Source: Rhodobacteraceae bacterium HTCC2083 | GTDB taxonomy: Bacteria; Pseudomonadota; Alphaproteobacteria; Rhodobacterales; Rhodobacteraceae | NCBI GenBank assembly: GCA_000156115.1 | Contig: DS995276.1 | Location: forward strand, 3,222,696 to 3,286,695 | Direction: 5' to 3' | DNA length: 64,000 nucleotides | Shown: in pieces, positions 41,903 to 49,697 of the stretch | Layout of the letters: each line of letters starts with the position of its first letter | Numbering within the stretch: position 1 is the first letter of the stretch | Notes under the pieces: generated by a model | Databases searched by the model: none | Told to the model about the DNA's origin: nothing | Seen by the model: the letters and a program-made list of their open reading frames with translations, nothing else | Program-made: the position numbers and the translations under genes

Positions 41903-41930
41903 TTGACGTGAAACTTCGAGTGCTTATAAC
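41903..41930 (+). promoter_or_regulatory. Promoter of rplM-rpsI
   Basis: TTGACG (41903-41908), a 16-bp spacer and TATAAC (41925-41930). The leader then contains GACGC...GCGTC (about 41941-41960), a short hairpin that could be part of ribosomal protein autoregulation. Confidence 0.6.
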
Positions 41931-41995
41931 GCCTTTATTCGACGCGGCCATCGCTGCGTCACGTGATTAAAAAAAGACCTATAAGGTATATGTCG

Positions 41996-42457
41996 ATGAA
42001 AACTTACTCTGCAAAGCCAGCAGACATCGAAAAGAAATGGATCATTATCGACGCTGAAGGCGTTGTTTTGGGCCGTCTCGCTTCGATCGTTGCGATGCGC
42101 TTGCGTGGCAAGCATAAAGCCACATTCACGCCGCACATGGATATGGGCGACAACGTTATCATCATCAACGCTGAAAAAGTGCAGATGACCGGCAAGAAGC
42201 GCACGGACAAGAAATATTACTGGCACACGGGCCACCCAGGCGGCATCAAGTTCCGCACGGCAGGTCAATTGCTCGAGGGAGATTACCCAGAGCGCGTGAT
42301 GACCAAAGCGGTTCAGCGCATGCTGCCAGGCGGTCCTTTGTCCCGCCAGCAAATGACGAACCTGCGTGTATACGCTGGTGCAGAGCACCCGCATGAAGCA
42401 CAAAACCCAGAAGTTGTGGATGTGAAGTCCATGAACTCCAAGAACACACGGGTATAA
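41996..42457 (+). CDS. rplM: 50S ribosomal protein L13
   Basis: The protein starts [15 protein letters not shown] and has the L13 motifs [30 protein letters not shown] and [19 protein letters not shown]13 binds 23S rRNA early in assembly. I choose ATG 41996 because AAGGT lies 8 nt upstream; an ATG two codons before is too close to that site. 153 residues is normal. rpsI follows 2 nt after its stop. Confidence 0.96.
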   Translation: MKTYSAKPADIEKKWIIIDAEGVVLGRLASIVAMRLRGKHKATFTPHMDMGDNVIIINAEKVQMTGKKRTDKKYYWHTGHPGGIKFRTAGQLLEGDYPERVMTKAVQRMLPGGPLSRQQMTNLRVYAGAEHPHEAQNPEVVDVKSMNSKNTRV

Positions 42458-42459
42458 TC

Positions 42460-42951
42460 ATGGCTGATCAAGTAAATTCTCTCGAAGAACTCGGCGCAGT
42501 TGCCGAAGGCGTTGAAGCAGCGGTTATTGAAACTGTTCCTTTGCGCGAAGCGGTACGTGATGAGCTCGGTCGTTCCTATGCGACAGGAAAGCGTAAAGAC
42601 GCGATTGCGCGCGTTTGGATCAAGCCAGGTTCCGGCAAAGTTGTCGTGAACGGTAAAGAAATGGCTGCTTATTTCGCGCGTCCGGTTTTGCAAATGATCC
42701 TGCGTCAGCCGTTCACAGTTGCAGGCGTTGAAGATCAGTTCGACGTCATGGCGACGGTCAAAGGTGGCGGTCTGTCCGGTCAAGCGGGCGCGGTGAAGCA
42801 TGGTATCTCTAAAGCTTTGCAGCTTTATGATCCCTCCTTGCGCGGTGCTTTGAAAGCAGCTGGCTTTATCACACGCGACAGCCGCGTTGTGGAACGTAAG
42901 AAGCCAGGTAAGCGCAAAGCGCGCCGTAGCTTCCAGTTCTCCAAGCGCTAA
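42460..42951 (+). CDS. rpsI: 30S ribosomal protein S9
   Basis: S9 reaches the P-site tRNA with its C-terminal tail. The core [18 protein letters not shown] and the end [17 protein letters not shown] are canonical. An acidic N-terminal extension of about 35 residues is usual in alphaproteobacteria. It is coupled to rplM. The integrative element begins just after its terminator. Confidence 0.97.
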   Translation: MADQVNSLEELGAVAEGVEAAVIETVPLREAVRDELGRSYATGKRKDAIARVWIKPGSGKVVVNGKEMAAYFARPVLQMILRQPFTVAGVEDQFDVMATVKGGGLSGQAGAVKHGISKALQLYDPSLRGALKAAGFITRDSRVVERKKPGKRKARRSFQFSKR

Positions 42952-42981
42952 CAGAGAACGACACAATTTGTCATACAAAAC

Positions 42982-43012
42982 AAAGGGTTGCGTATTTCGC
43001 AGCCCTTTTTTT
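42982..43012 (+). terminator. Intrinsic terminator of rplM-rpsI
   Basis: AAAGGGTTGCG pairs with CGCAGCCCTTT (one G-T pair) around TATTT, followed by more T residues. It marks the last chromosomal feature before the element, and may be part of the insertion site. Confidence 0.9.
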
Positions 43013-43111
43013 GTGCGTAGCAGAATTGTAGCAGACGCAATATGTGTTGACGTTGTGGTTTAGCGATTTTAGCATAATGATAGCGTTTTAGGTTGCTATT
43101 GGAGTGCGCTG

Positions 43112-44596
43112 TTGGCGTTTTATGAGGACAAAAGGGAGCACTATGGTGGTGCGCTTGTGCTGTTTAAGCGCAACCTTTCTGTTGCTGTGCCCAACGCCAA
43201 AACGCACAGACGTGCAAATTGGTATATGCGTTTGAAGATTGGTGGACGCAAAGGCTATGTGACACGCAGCACTAAACTAACGATTTATGAAGATGCTTAT
43301 GAGTATGCGAAGAGTGAGTTGTTACGCTTACAGCAAGCAGCGAAGTTGGGGCACAGTTTAGACGAACACACGTTTGAACAGCATTGGAACAATTGGTTCG
43401 AACGAAACGTAAAGAACGGCACTTGGACGGCGAGTAGGCAGTATTGGCACGACAAATACGCTGAACGATATTTTAAGCAGTATTTTAAGAACAAAGACGG
43501 CACGAGTATGCTGCTGAATGACATTACGCCAAGTGTTGCGAGTGGATATTGGGATTGGCGTATTGGATTTTGGGACAGTGCAGAAGGTAGAGCACTGCAG
43601 AAATACAATGCAAAGCGACGTGGCGCTAAAACACGTGGCACAAACAACGCACGAAAAGCGCCAGCAACTAAAACGCTGCTGATGGAGCAAAGTGCATTAA
43701 ACCAAATCTTTTTTGATGCTTTTGAACGTGGACGCTTACAACAAGTGTTTAAGATGAAAGCGCCAGCAAAAAACAGAACGCCAACAAGACGTGCTGGGTT
43801 TGACGCTGAAGAATACGCTACGCTTACACGTTATCTGCGCAGTTATAGGGACTGTGTTGGCGTGTTTGCAGACAAGCGAGTGAATGCTTGGCATAAAGTG
43901 CAACGACAGCAGATGTATTATTTTGTGTTGTTTTTGGCGAACAGTGGACTGCGTGTAGGTGAAGCACGTGAGATGCTGTGGAGTGATGTTAAGTTTGATG
44001 TTGCTGTTGAAGGCAGCGACAGTGTGATTGCAGAAGTGCGTGTGAGTAAGGCTACGAAAAAGGGTGAAGCACGTTTTGTGCAGACACAGCCAAACGCAAA
44101 CAGTCTGCTAAAGCGTTGGCGCGAAACTTCGCAGTATAACAAACACAACGATTTGGTTTGGTTTGGGCAAGTGGATGCTGCGACACGTGAAGTTGGCAAG
44201 TTTACAGACTTAAACAGAGGCTTTCAGTTATTTCTAAAGCGTGTGCCGTATAACGAACGTGTGGATGGATTGCTGTATGATAGGGACGGAGACAAGCGCA
44301 GTTTATACAGTTTGCGGCATACTTATGCGACACTGCGTTTGGAAAAGGGTGATGTGAGCGTTTACGATTTGGCGATGAATATGGGCTGTAAAGTTGCGCA
44401 AATTGAAAACCATTATTCGCACGTGCTTACACAGCAGCGTAGACACGAAATTACAAAAACAAAACGCAAGACAGCAGCAGTTGTAGAAGAAGTTGTGGAT
44501 GCAGAAGATGGCTTTGCGCTTGAAGCACTAAAGCGTTTTAGACGTGGCGAGTTGAGTGAAGCAGCGCTGCTTGAGATAATGAAACTGCCGCAATAA
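43112..44596 (+). CDS. Tyrosine recombinase/integrase of the element
   Basis: The 494-residue protein has an N-terminal DNA-binding part (NWYMRLKIGGRKGYVTRST), a core-binding domain and a C-terminal catalytic domain. The catalytic residues visible are Arg in NSGLRVGEAREML, the RH pair in YSLRHTYATLRL and the nucleophile Tyr in ENHYSHV. The first His of HxxR is Tyr (YSLR), as in many phage integrases. The start is a TTG at 43112 with GGAG 7 nt upstream. It lies next to the left end and most likely integrates and excises the element. It converges on the second recombinase, 3 bp apart. Confidence 0.9.
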   Translation: MAFYEDKREHYGGALVLFKRNLSVAVPNAKTHRRANWYMRLKIGGRKGYVTRSTKLTIYEDAYEYAKSELLRLQQAAKLGHSLDEHTFEQHWNNWFERNVKNGTWTASRQYWHDKYAERYFKQYFKNKDGTSMLLNDITPSVASGYWDWRIGFWDSAEGRALQKYNAKRRGAKTRGTNNARKAPATKTLLMEQSALNQIFFDAFERGRLQQVFKMKAPAKNRTPTRRAGFDAEEYATLTRYLRSYRDCVGVFADKRVNAWHKVQRQQMYYFVLFLANSGLRVGEAREMLWSDVKFDVAVEGSDSVIAEVRVSKATKKGEARFVQTQPNANSLLKRWRETSQYNKHNDLVWFGQVDAATREVGKFTDLNRGFQLFLKRVPYNERVDGLLYDRDGDKRSLYSLRHTYATLRLEKGDVSVYDLAMNMGCKVAQIENHYSHVLTQQRRHEITKTKRKTAAVVEEVVDAEDGFALEALKRFRRGELSEAALLEIMKLPQ

Positions 44597-44599
44597 TTG

Positions 44600-45163
44600 T
44601 TAAACTAACTCTACAGCATTCGCCAACTGTTCTGCATTAACGTCAATGTAGCGTTGTGTTGTTGCTATGCTGCTGTGCCCAGCAAGTTCTGCAAGCACAC
44701 GAACGCCAACACCTTTGCTTGCAAGTCGTGTAATAAACGTGCGTCTTCCGCTGTGTGAAGTTGCGTGTTTGAGGCTGCACTGTTGGAAGATGTGTATGAG
44801 CAGTTGGCACATTGTGTTTGCACTAAAGAAACTGCCTTTTTGACTGCAAAACAGTGGCGCTGTGTGCTGTTTGGGTAGCGTTGGGTAATATTGGGCAAGT
44901 TGGCGTTTGAGTGTTTTGTTGACGTATACAGTGCGTGTGCGTGCGCCTTTTGTTGCTGCTGCTGACAGCACAAATGAACTATGCACATTGCCAACACTGT
45001 CATACACATCGCTAATACGCAGTGCTGCAAGTTCCTTTGCACGCAAGCCAGCGTGTAAACTAAACACAAAGATGGTTGTGTCGCGCAATGCGTGTTGACG
45101 AGTTGCGCAGTATGCAAGCACACGTTTTATCTCTGCGTCTTTTAGTGTCTTTGCTTGTCGCAT
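44600..45163 (-). CDS. Short tyrosine recombinase (catalytic domain only)
   Basis: At 187 residues this is only the catalytic half of a XerC/FimB-type recombinase. All active-site residues are present: Arg (HAGLRAKELAAL), Lys (AAATKGARTR), His-x-x-Arg (TSHSGRRTFI), His (LAGHSSIATT) and Tyr (QRYIDV). The ATG at 45163 follows GGAG. Such compact enzymes invert or resolve DNA, or assist a larger integrase. It is the second recombinase of the element and shares with the Rep-like gene a conserved upstream motif, TTATGGGRTTTGGA. Confidence 0.9.
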   Translation of the reverse strand: MRQAKTLKDAEIKRVLAYCATRQHALRDTTIFVFSLHAGLRAKELAALRISDVYDSVGNVHSSFVLSAAATKGARTRTVYVNKTLKRQLAQYYPTLPKQHTAPLFCSQKGSFFSANTMCQLLIHIFQQCSLKHATSHSGRRTFITRLASKGVGVRVLAELAGHSSIATTQRYIDVNAEQLANAVELV

Positions 45164-45460
45164 TGCTGTCTCCAAACCCCATAAGCATCAGTAATTAAGT
45201 GTAAATTCTGATATTGTGTTTGGACAACGATAAAGTGTCTGCAAATGAGTTGTTCGATTACAAGCACTTACAGCAGAACCCCATACAATACATATTGTAT
45301 GACATTCTTGTTTGTTTGCAGTGCGTTGTGTCCAAACAGTGTGTTTGAACCTACTGTTTTGTTTGAGTGTGTTTGAAACACTGTGTTGCAAGCAATAAGA
45401 AACACTACGCCGTCCCCAAGCAAACGGCGTGTGCTGTCGTATAAACTGTCTGTGCTAACT
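45164..45460. other. Gene-free, repeat-rich region of the element
   Basis: This 297-bp gap holds a 20-bp palindrome (45282-45301), direct repeats of AGTGTGTTTGAA (near 45340 and 45368), and ACGCCGT...ACGGCGT (near 45408-45431), which could end the Rep-like transcript. The density of repeats beside a Rep-like gene suggests an origin or control region. No ORF of note. Confidence 0.5.
45282..45301. repeat. Perfect 20-bp palindromic site CATACAATA-CA-TATTGTATG
   Basis: Nine-base arms are fully complementary around a 2-bp centre. The size is typical for a dimeric repressor operator or a replication/recombination site. Confidence 0.75.
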
Positions 45461-46015
45461 TCAGTCTGCATAAACAGCAGCGTTGGGAATAAATGTGTTG
45501 TCTACGTCCCAAGTGCTTATGTCGCCTACAATCTTTTGCTTGTCATAATGTGCCTCTTTAAGAACATAGAAATTTAAGCCTTTGCTGCTGCCTATAATTG
45601 TTTGTGTGTGCACGTCTTCGCTTTGCCTACAGTTTGCCCAAGTGTGCCTAAATATGCTGTCGATTGTTGCTGCTTGCCTAAAGTGCTTTGGGATATTGCC
45701 TAATATTATGTTGAAATGTGTTGTGAGTGTTTGTGCTTGCGCTGTGTTGGTGGCTTCGATGGTTGTAAGTGTGAGTGGGCGATAGAGATGTGGCTTGCGA
45801 CGCACGAGGTTTGATTGATTTGGATGCAGCGCAGCAGCAAGCACATTGAGTGTGTGCCGTAAGTCTTGTTTTGCTGCTTGGATGCGTGTGTGCAGCGTTT
45901 TGACTGACAAACGTGCTGGGCAAATGTTTGTGTGTGCTACTACATAGAATTGCGCCAAATGCGCTTGTGTGTCGAAAAGTTGTTGTATGTCATTCGCGTT
46001 GTAAGTGCGCATCAT
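45461..46015 (-). CDS. Rep-like protein with HFN and YxxK motifs, unknown function
   Basis: The 184-residue protein starts MMRTYNANDIQQLF. Its centre reads LTLTTIEAT, then TTHFNIILGNIPKHF, and further on LNFYVLKEAH. This order resembles HUH endonucleases of rolling-circle replication: motif 2 (His-hydrophobic-His, here HFN) and motif 3 (YxxK, here YVLK). The match is partial, and no zinc or helicase domain is seen. I recall related, unnamed proteins beside short recombinases in marine alphaproteobacteria. The ATG at 46015 is preceded by GGGAT. A replication or mobilisation role is inferred. Confidence 0.7.
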   Translation of the reverse strand: MMRTYNANDIQQLFDTQAHLAQFYVVAHTNICPARLSVKTLHTRIQAAKQDLRHTLNVLAAALHPNQSNLVRRKPHLYRPLTLTTIEATNTAQAQTLTTHFNIILGNIPKHFRQAATIDSIFRHTWANCRQSEDVHTQTIIGSSKGLNFYVLKEAHYDKQKIVGDISTWDVDNTFIPNAAVYAD

Positions 46016-46088
46016 CCAAATCCCATAAATACTCGTGTGCAAACACCAACACAGTGTTGCTGTGTATTTATGCGCAGAGGAGAAATTG

Positions 46089-46418
46089 ATGACGAAAACG
46101 GTTTTGGATGAGATTAAGCAAGCATTGATGGCTGCAAATGCAGTGCAAGGCGAACAAGAGTTTTGCGTTGCGTGGTTGGGCAAGAACGCAAGTTATATGC
46201 GTGTTTTGCGTTTCCAACAGTTGCAACCCAGTGCTGATGCATTGGCAGTGTGTGCAAGCAAATTGAATTACTACACACAGAGATTGGAGGGCAGCAGCGA
46301 CAGCAAGCACAAGCAATGGGCGCAACGCTTTGCAGTTCTGCATAGCAAATGCACGACGGCACTAAACGAACAAGCGCGGACAAAGTGGCAAGCAGCAGAA
46401 CGAATGGGCGCTGTGTGA
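46089..46418 (+). CDS. Small DUF6626-like protein
   Basis: Starts MTKTVLDEIKQALMAANAV after GAGGAG, 109 residues. The segment EQEFCVAWLGKNASYMRVLRF followed by PSADALAVCASKL resembles the DUF6626 pattern, a probable helix-turn-helix for small element regulators. It is divergent from the Rep-like gene with 73 bp between starts, the usual place for an element's control protein. Assignment to DUF6626 is from memory, so moderate. Confidence 0.65.
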   Translation: MTKTVLDEIKQALMAANAVQGEQEFCVAWLGKNASYMRVLRFQQLQPSADALAVCASKLNYYTQRLEGSSDSKHKQWAQRFAVLHSKCTTALNEQARTKWQAAERMGAV

Positions 46419-46593
46419 AATGGGTTTTAGACGTAGAAAAAACGTGCTGCGGTTTTTGGTAGGGAACTACTTACAGTTTTGTGCTGGTGATTTTGCACAT
46501 ATGGGGGTGGCACAGTGAGTGCTTTGGCTGACGTGGTGAGCCTCCCCCTTTGAAGTGGTCCGCCCCTATAGTTAGGAAAGCGGAGGACCTGAG

Positions 46594-46872
46594 ATGGCCA
46601 TTAAGAGACCAAAGCCCGAAGAGATTGTCGTGAAGTTACGGCAGGTTGAAGTTCTGATGGGGCAAGGCATGCCTCGGATTGACGCAATCAGACAGATCAG
46701 TGTGACTGAACAAACCTATTATCGCTGGAAGAAGAAGTATGGCGGAATGGGCACGGAACAACTCAAGGAATTAAAGCGCCTTCAGAAAGAGAACGAACGT
46801 CTTCGGCGTGCAGTTTCCGACCTGACGCTGGATAAGTTGATCTTAAGGGAGGCCGCATCGGGAAACTTCTAA
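46594..46872 (+). CDS. IS3-family transposase OrfA
   Basis: The 92-residue OrfA has the helix-turn-helix of this family ([35 protein letters not shown]) and a leucine-zipper-like helix ([18 protein letters not shown]). It ends AASGNF at 46872. A -1 frameshift in the overlap joins it to OrfB to make the active OrfAB transposase. Confidence 0.95.
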   Translation: MAIKRPKPEEIVVKLRQVEVLMGQGMPRIDAIRQISVTEQTYYRWKKKYGGMGTEQLKELKRLQKENERLRRAVSDLTLDKLILREAASGNF

Positions 46873-46979
46873 GCCCCTCGCGCAGGCGTGCCTGCATCAA
46901 TCACGTTCGTAGTCAGTTCAAAGTTTCTGAGCGTCGTGTCTGCCGTGTATTAGGCCAACACCGATCCACGCAGCGGCGG

Positions 46980-47720
46980 TTGCCACAAGGGCGTGCTGAC
47001 GAAGAACGCTTGGTTGCGGACATGATCGAGTTCACACGCCAGTACGGCCGATATGGCTATCGTCGGGTTGCAGCCCTGCTGAGAGACGCGGGTTGGCAGG
47101 TTAATGACAAGCGTGTCGAACGCCTATGGCGACGTGAGGGGCTTAAAGTGCCAATGAAGCAACCAAAGAAAGGACGGCTCTGGCTGAATGACGGATCATG
47201 TGTCCGTTTACGTCCCGAGTATCGTAATCACGTCTGGTCGTATGACTTCGTGCATCACCGGACAGATGATGGTAGGGCGTTTCGGACGCTTAACATCTTG
47301 GACGAGCATAGCCGAGAATGTCTGGCGATCCGAGTGAAACGAAAGCTGAACTCGACGGAGGTCATCGACGCTCTTACGGACCTGTTCATCTTGCGAGGTT
47401 TCCCTGCCTACATCCGTTCAGACAACGGCCCTGAGTTCATTGCTGAGGCCGTCAGAGATTGGATCAAAGCCGTGGGAGCCAAGACGGCTTATATAGAACC
47501 TGGATCACCCTGGGAGAACGGATACTGCGAAAGCTTCAACGGGAGAATGCGAGACGAGTTGCTGAACGGTGAAATCTTCTACTCGCTCCGAGAAGCCCAA
47601 ATCATCATTGAAAGATGGAGGAACCATTACAACACCAAGCGACCACACAGTGCATTGGGCTACCGCCCGCCCGCGCCAGAGGCCATCATCCCGATGGACC
47701 AAAGGCCAATCATGCACTAA
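46980..47720 (+). CDS. IS3-family transposase OrfB (DDE integrase domain)
   Basis: The DDE triad is visible: Asp in [14 protein letters not shown], Asp in [10 protein letters not shown] and Glu in [15 protein letters not shown]. The frame is open upstream to about 46858 and reads [12 protein letters not shown], overlapping the end of OrfA in the -1 frame. OrfB is therefore made as a fusion by programmed frameshifting. No lesion is seen, so the IS may still be active. Confidence 0.95.
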   Translation: MPQGRADEERLVADMIEFTRQYGRYGYRRVAALLRDAGWQVNDKRVERLWRREGLKVPMKQPKKGRLWLNDGSCVRLRPEYRNHVWSYDFVHHRTDDGRAFRTLNILDEHSRECLAIRVKRKLNSTEVIDALTDLFILRGFPAYIRSDNGPEFIAEAVRDWIKAVGAKTAYIEPGSPWENGYCESFNGRMRDELLNGEIFYSLREAQIIIERWRNHYNTKRPHSALGYRPPAPEAIIPMDQRPIMH

Positions 47721-48036
47721 CTTTCAAATTGGACCACTCAAGTGGGGCTGCTCAGTGCAACGTGCGCTGAATGCAATACGAGACATAACGAACAAAGAGC
47801 AAGCAGCAGTGCGTTTGGAGGTGCTGAGGTTGTTGGCAAGCACAATTGCTGACGAGGCACGTGACATTGAAGGTGTGAAAGTGAAAGGAGCAAAGCGTGT
47901 AAAGCAGTTGCCAACGCTGCCCATACCCAAGTCTGCAAACACACCCAACCAAATCCAAGCAGCGCCAACGCAGCAAGTGTCACAGCAAAACTTCGAGCCC
48001 AAACAGCCGCAAACACCTATAGCGCCCAAGTAGTGC

Positions 48037-48057
48037 TTACATCGGAAACCGATGTAA
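48037..48057. repeat. Perfect hairpin TTACATCGG-AAA-CCGATGTAA
   Basis: Nine-base arms with a 3-nt loop, 3 nt after the stop of the split gene. No T-run follows; an operator, recombination site or RNA hairpin is possible. Confidence 0.7.
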
Positions 48058-48262
48058 CAGTGCTGTGCAGTGGTGGCATAGAGCACGTGTGTGCTTGCTG
48101 TATGGGGTGAGTTTAAGGGTAGGGTGCGTTGAGTGCTGCACAGTAACAGAGGGCTGTGTGTGCGTTTTTTGCTGGAAAACTGCAGATTTAATGTGTTTGA
48201 ATAGGCTAAATGCTGCTTTGGATGAGTGGCATAGTGAGACTGGTTTAAAATGGAGAAACAGA

Positions 48263-48661
48263 ATGAAAATAATTAAATACTTTACGGTTGCTGCATTTAT
48301 TATTTCGAACGCTTGTGCTGTAAATGCAGCCGATAAAACTGAAAAGTTGAGTAAATCTGAATTAGAGAAAGTACTTATTAATCACACATATCCGTTAGGT
48401 GGTAAAACACTCAAAAAATCTAAAGGCGCGATGTACTTCACAGACAATGGAGAGTTGGAGATTGTATGGGAAGGTGCAAAAGGAAAGGGTAAATGGAAGG
48501 CTGATAATAAAAGTCGGTTCTGTTACACTCAATCTCTTTGGGGCGGACGTGAGTGCATAACGCTACTGCGCAATAATGAAGATGGTGGTTTCGTGCATAT
48601 ATTTGACGGAAAGAAAAGAATGCTTGTGGAAGGTGCTATCGAAAAAGGGCGAAAACTCTAA
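48263..48661 (+). CDS. Small secreted protein, cargo of the element
   Basis: The ATG at 48263 follows GGAG and opens a signal peptide (MKIIKYFTVAAFIISNACA, cleavage near VNAA-DK). The mature part of about 110 residues has LSKSELEKVLINHTYPLGG, MYFTDNGELEIVWEGAKGKG, GKWKADNKSRFCYTQSLWGG and REC, a pattern found in DUF995-like exported proteins. Two Cys may form a disulfide. Function unknown. It is more AT-rich than the other element genes and may have come from another source. Confidence 0.8.
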   Translation: MKIIKYFTVAAFIISNACAVNAADKTEKLSKSELEKVLINHTYPLGGKTLKKSKGAMYFTDNGELEIVWEGAKGKGKWKADNKSRFCYTQSLWGGRECITLLRNNEDGGFVHIFDGKKRMLVEGAIEKGRKL

Positions 48662-48784
48662 AAAGTCATCTAAGATGTAGCATACTATAAGCATATATAT
48701 AATATACTATATAAGTTATTGTAAATTAAATGTAAATTAACATACCGAATAGAGAAACGTTAATCTGCTTCAAAATTTATTGCA

Positions 48785-48815
48785 AAGGGCTGCTCTTACG
48801 AGCGGCCCTTTTCTT
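48785..48815 (+). terminator. Terminator at right end of the element
   Basis: AAGGGCTGCTC pairs with GAGCGGCCCTT (one G-T pair) around TTAC, then TTTTCTT. It resembles the rpsI terminator at 42982 (both begin CAAAGGG and end GCCCTTTT). Confidence 0.8.
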
Positions 48816-48821
48816 ATTTGA

Positions 48822-48864
48822 GCACGCCTAGGGGCGTGCGGGTGCCTCCGGCGAGGATATTTTT
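48822..48864 (+). repeat. Hairpin plus intergenic repeat copy 1
   Basis: GCACGCC-TAGG-GGCGTGC (48822-48839) is followed by CTCCGGCGAGGATATTTTT (48846-48864), a word common downstream of genes in Rhodobacterales. Confidence 0.6.
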
Positions 48865-49001
48865 AGAGATAAGAAACGCAAAATTAACATCGACGGTGTT
48901 TGGTGATTGGACGGTACAGGCGGGGACGTCGATAACCGTGAGATGAGAAGCATGGCTTTCTAGGAGGTGGCTTTGAGAAAGGCTGCCTCTTCCTATCTCT
49001 G

Positions 49002-49020
49002 ACAAATATCCCCGCCGGAG
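49002..49020 (-). repeat. Intergenic repeat copy 2, inverted
   Basis: The reverse complement reads CTCCGGCGGGGATATTTGT, matching copy 1 at 17 of 19 positions. Confidence 0.6.
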
Positions 49021-49073
49021 ACACATTGCATAGACGAAAGCCATGCTAAACCTGCGACGCACATTGCGCGTTT

Positions 49074-49697
49074 CTATTTGGTATCTGCGTCGATCAAACC
49101 AAGTCCACGTAAGTATATGCCAATAGCGCTTTCCAATAGTTCTTCAGGAGGGAACGGGCTTTGGGTTCCCGGACTATTGCGCGCAAAAAGTTCGACAACA
49201 CCGTGGCTCATTGCCCAGATATGCGCGCTGAACATAGACGCAGGCGGGCGTTTGTGAATGGGGATATGTTGGTTCAGATCTTCTGCCGCTTGCTCCAACA
49301 CGCCGCGCGCGCGGGTGGAGACCATCGCAAGTTCAGGTGTTCTATTCACCGAAATACCGCTTTCGAACATAGAGATATAATGCCCGGGGTATTTGCGCGC
49401 AAAGGCGAGATACGCGCGTCCCGTTGCCTCAAACGCCGCCAAAGCAGACGGTTGTCCTTTGTCATAAGCGTATTGCATTACATCTGCGAAAATTTCATAG
49501 CCTTGGCGTGCGGCCTCTGCGATCAGATCTTCGCGACCTTCAAAATGGCGATAGACGGCAGCGGGGGTGACGCCCGCTTGTTTGGCCGCTTCTGACAATG
49601 TGAAACCCGTCGGGCCTTTGGCGCGGATCAGCTCTAAGGCGGCTTCCACAAGCGCTTGGCGCAGGTTTCCGTGGTGATAACCACGTTTTTTAGGCAT
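49074..49697 (-). CDS. TetR-family transcriptional regulator
   Basis: The 207-residue protein starts [21 protein letters not shown]. The N-terminal helix-turn-helix is clear ([32 protein letters not shown]). The C-terminal ligand domain ([16 protein letters not shown]) is like the TetR_C_33 group. ATG 49697 lies inside the end of ppk2 (8-nt overlap), so it is translated with ppk2; the upstream open frame is not part of the family. Possible targets are unknown. Confidence 0.92.
   Translation of the reverse strand: MPKKRGYHHGNLRQALVEAALELIRAKGPTGFTLSEAAKQAGVTPAAVYRHFEGREDLIAEAARQGYEIFADVMQYAYDKGQPSALAAFEATGRAYLAFARKYPGHYISMFESGISVNRTPELAMVSTRARGVLEQAAEDLNQHIPIHKRPPASMFSAHIWAMSHGVVELFARNSPGTQSPFPPEELLESAIGIYLRGLGLIDADTK

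Larger units (their letters stand above)
46537..47754 (+). mobile_element. Intact IS3-family element (IS407-like group)
   Basis: About 1.2 kb with imperfect terminal inverted repeats of about 25 bp: TGAGCCTCCCCC... on the left and, read inward from the right, TGAGCAGCCCCAC..., both leading to AGTGGTCC. The two overlapping transposase frames are complete. GTG flanks both sides (46533-46535 and 47755-47757) as the probable target duplication; a clean 4-bp repeat, expected for this group, is not seen. Confidence 0.93.
46515..48033 (+). pseudogene. Element gene split by the IS3-family insertion
   Basis: The left piece starts GTG at 46515 (SALADV) with GGGGGTGG 4 nt before it and stops at the IS after 46535. 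The right piece continues in frame from 47755 (QRALNAIRDITNKEQAAV to PIAPK, stop 48033). Removing the IS and one GTG gives one ORF of about 98 residues, helical at the N-terminus and Pro/Gln-rich at the C-terminus. The original function is unknown. The reading-frame continuity across the IS supports a single disrupted gene. Confidence 0.75.
43013..48782. mobile_element. Small integrative element after rpsI
   Basis: From just after the rpsI terminator to a second terminator-like hairpin the DNA changes character. It is AT-richer and full of TGTG, GCA and ACA words, and the genes have no relation to the flanks. It holds an integrase, a second short tyrosine recombinase, a Rep-like protein, a small putative regulator, a gene broken by an IS and a small secreted protein. 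Exact ends are not certain. The motif CAAAGGG(T/C)TGC occurs at both ends (42981 and 48783) and is one candidate for the attachment duplication. Confidence 0.75.
48662..49073. other. Gene-free right flank of the element
   Basis: Holds an AT-rich stretch (48680-48750), a terminator-like hairpin (48785-48815), an inverted repeat (48822-48839) and two inverted copies of a CTCCGGCG-GGATATTT repeat. A minus-strand frame (48814-49062) reads through these repeats and looks spurious. Confidence 0.6.

Noticed and set aside
45582-45785. Plus-strand frame opposite the Rep-like gene
   Set aside because: Cys/Val-rich, no ribosome site, complementary to a better supported gene.
48065-48262. N-terminal extension of the secreted protein
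   Set aside because: Cys/Val-rich and unlike protein; the signal peptide with its own ribosome site starts at 48263.
43112-48661. CRISPR array or toxin-antitoxin module in the element
   Set aside because: Looked for regularly spaced repeats and paired small genes; none found.
48814-49062. 82-residue minus-strand frame at the right flank of the element
   Set aside because: It runs through a terminator and intergenic repeats and has no motif.
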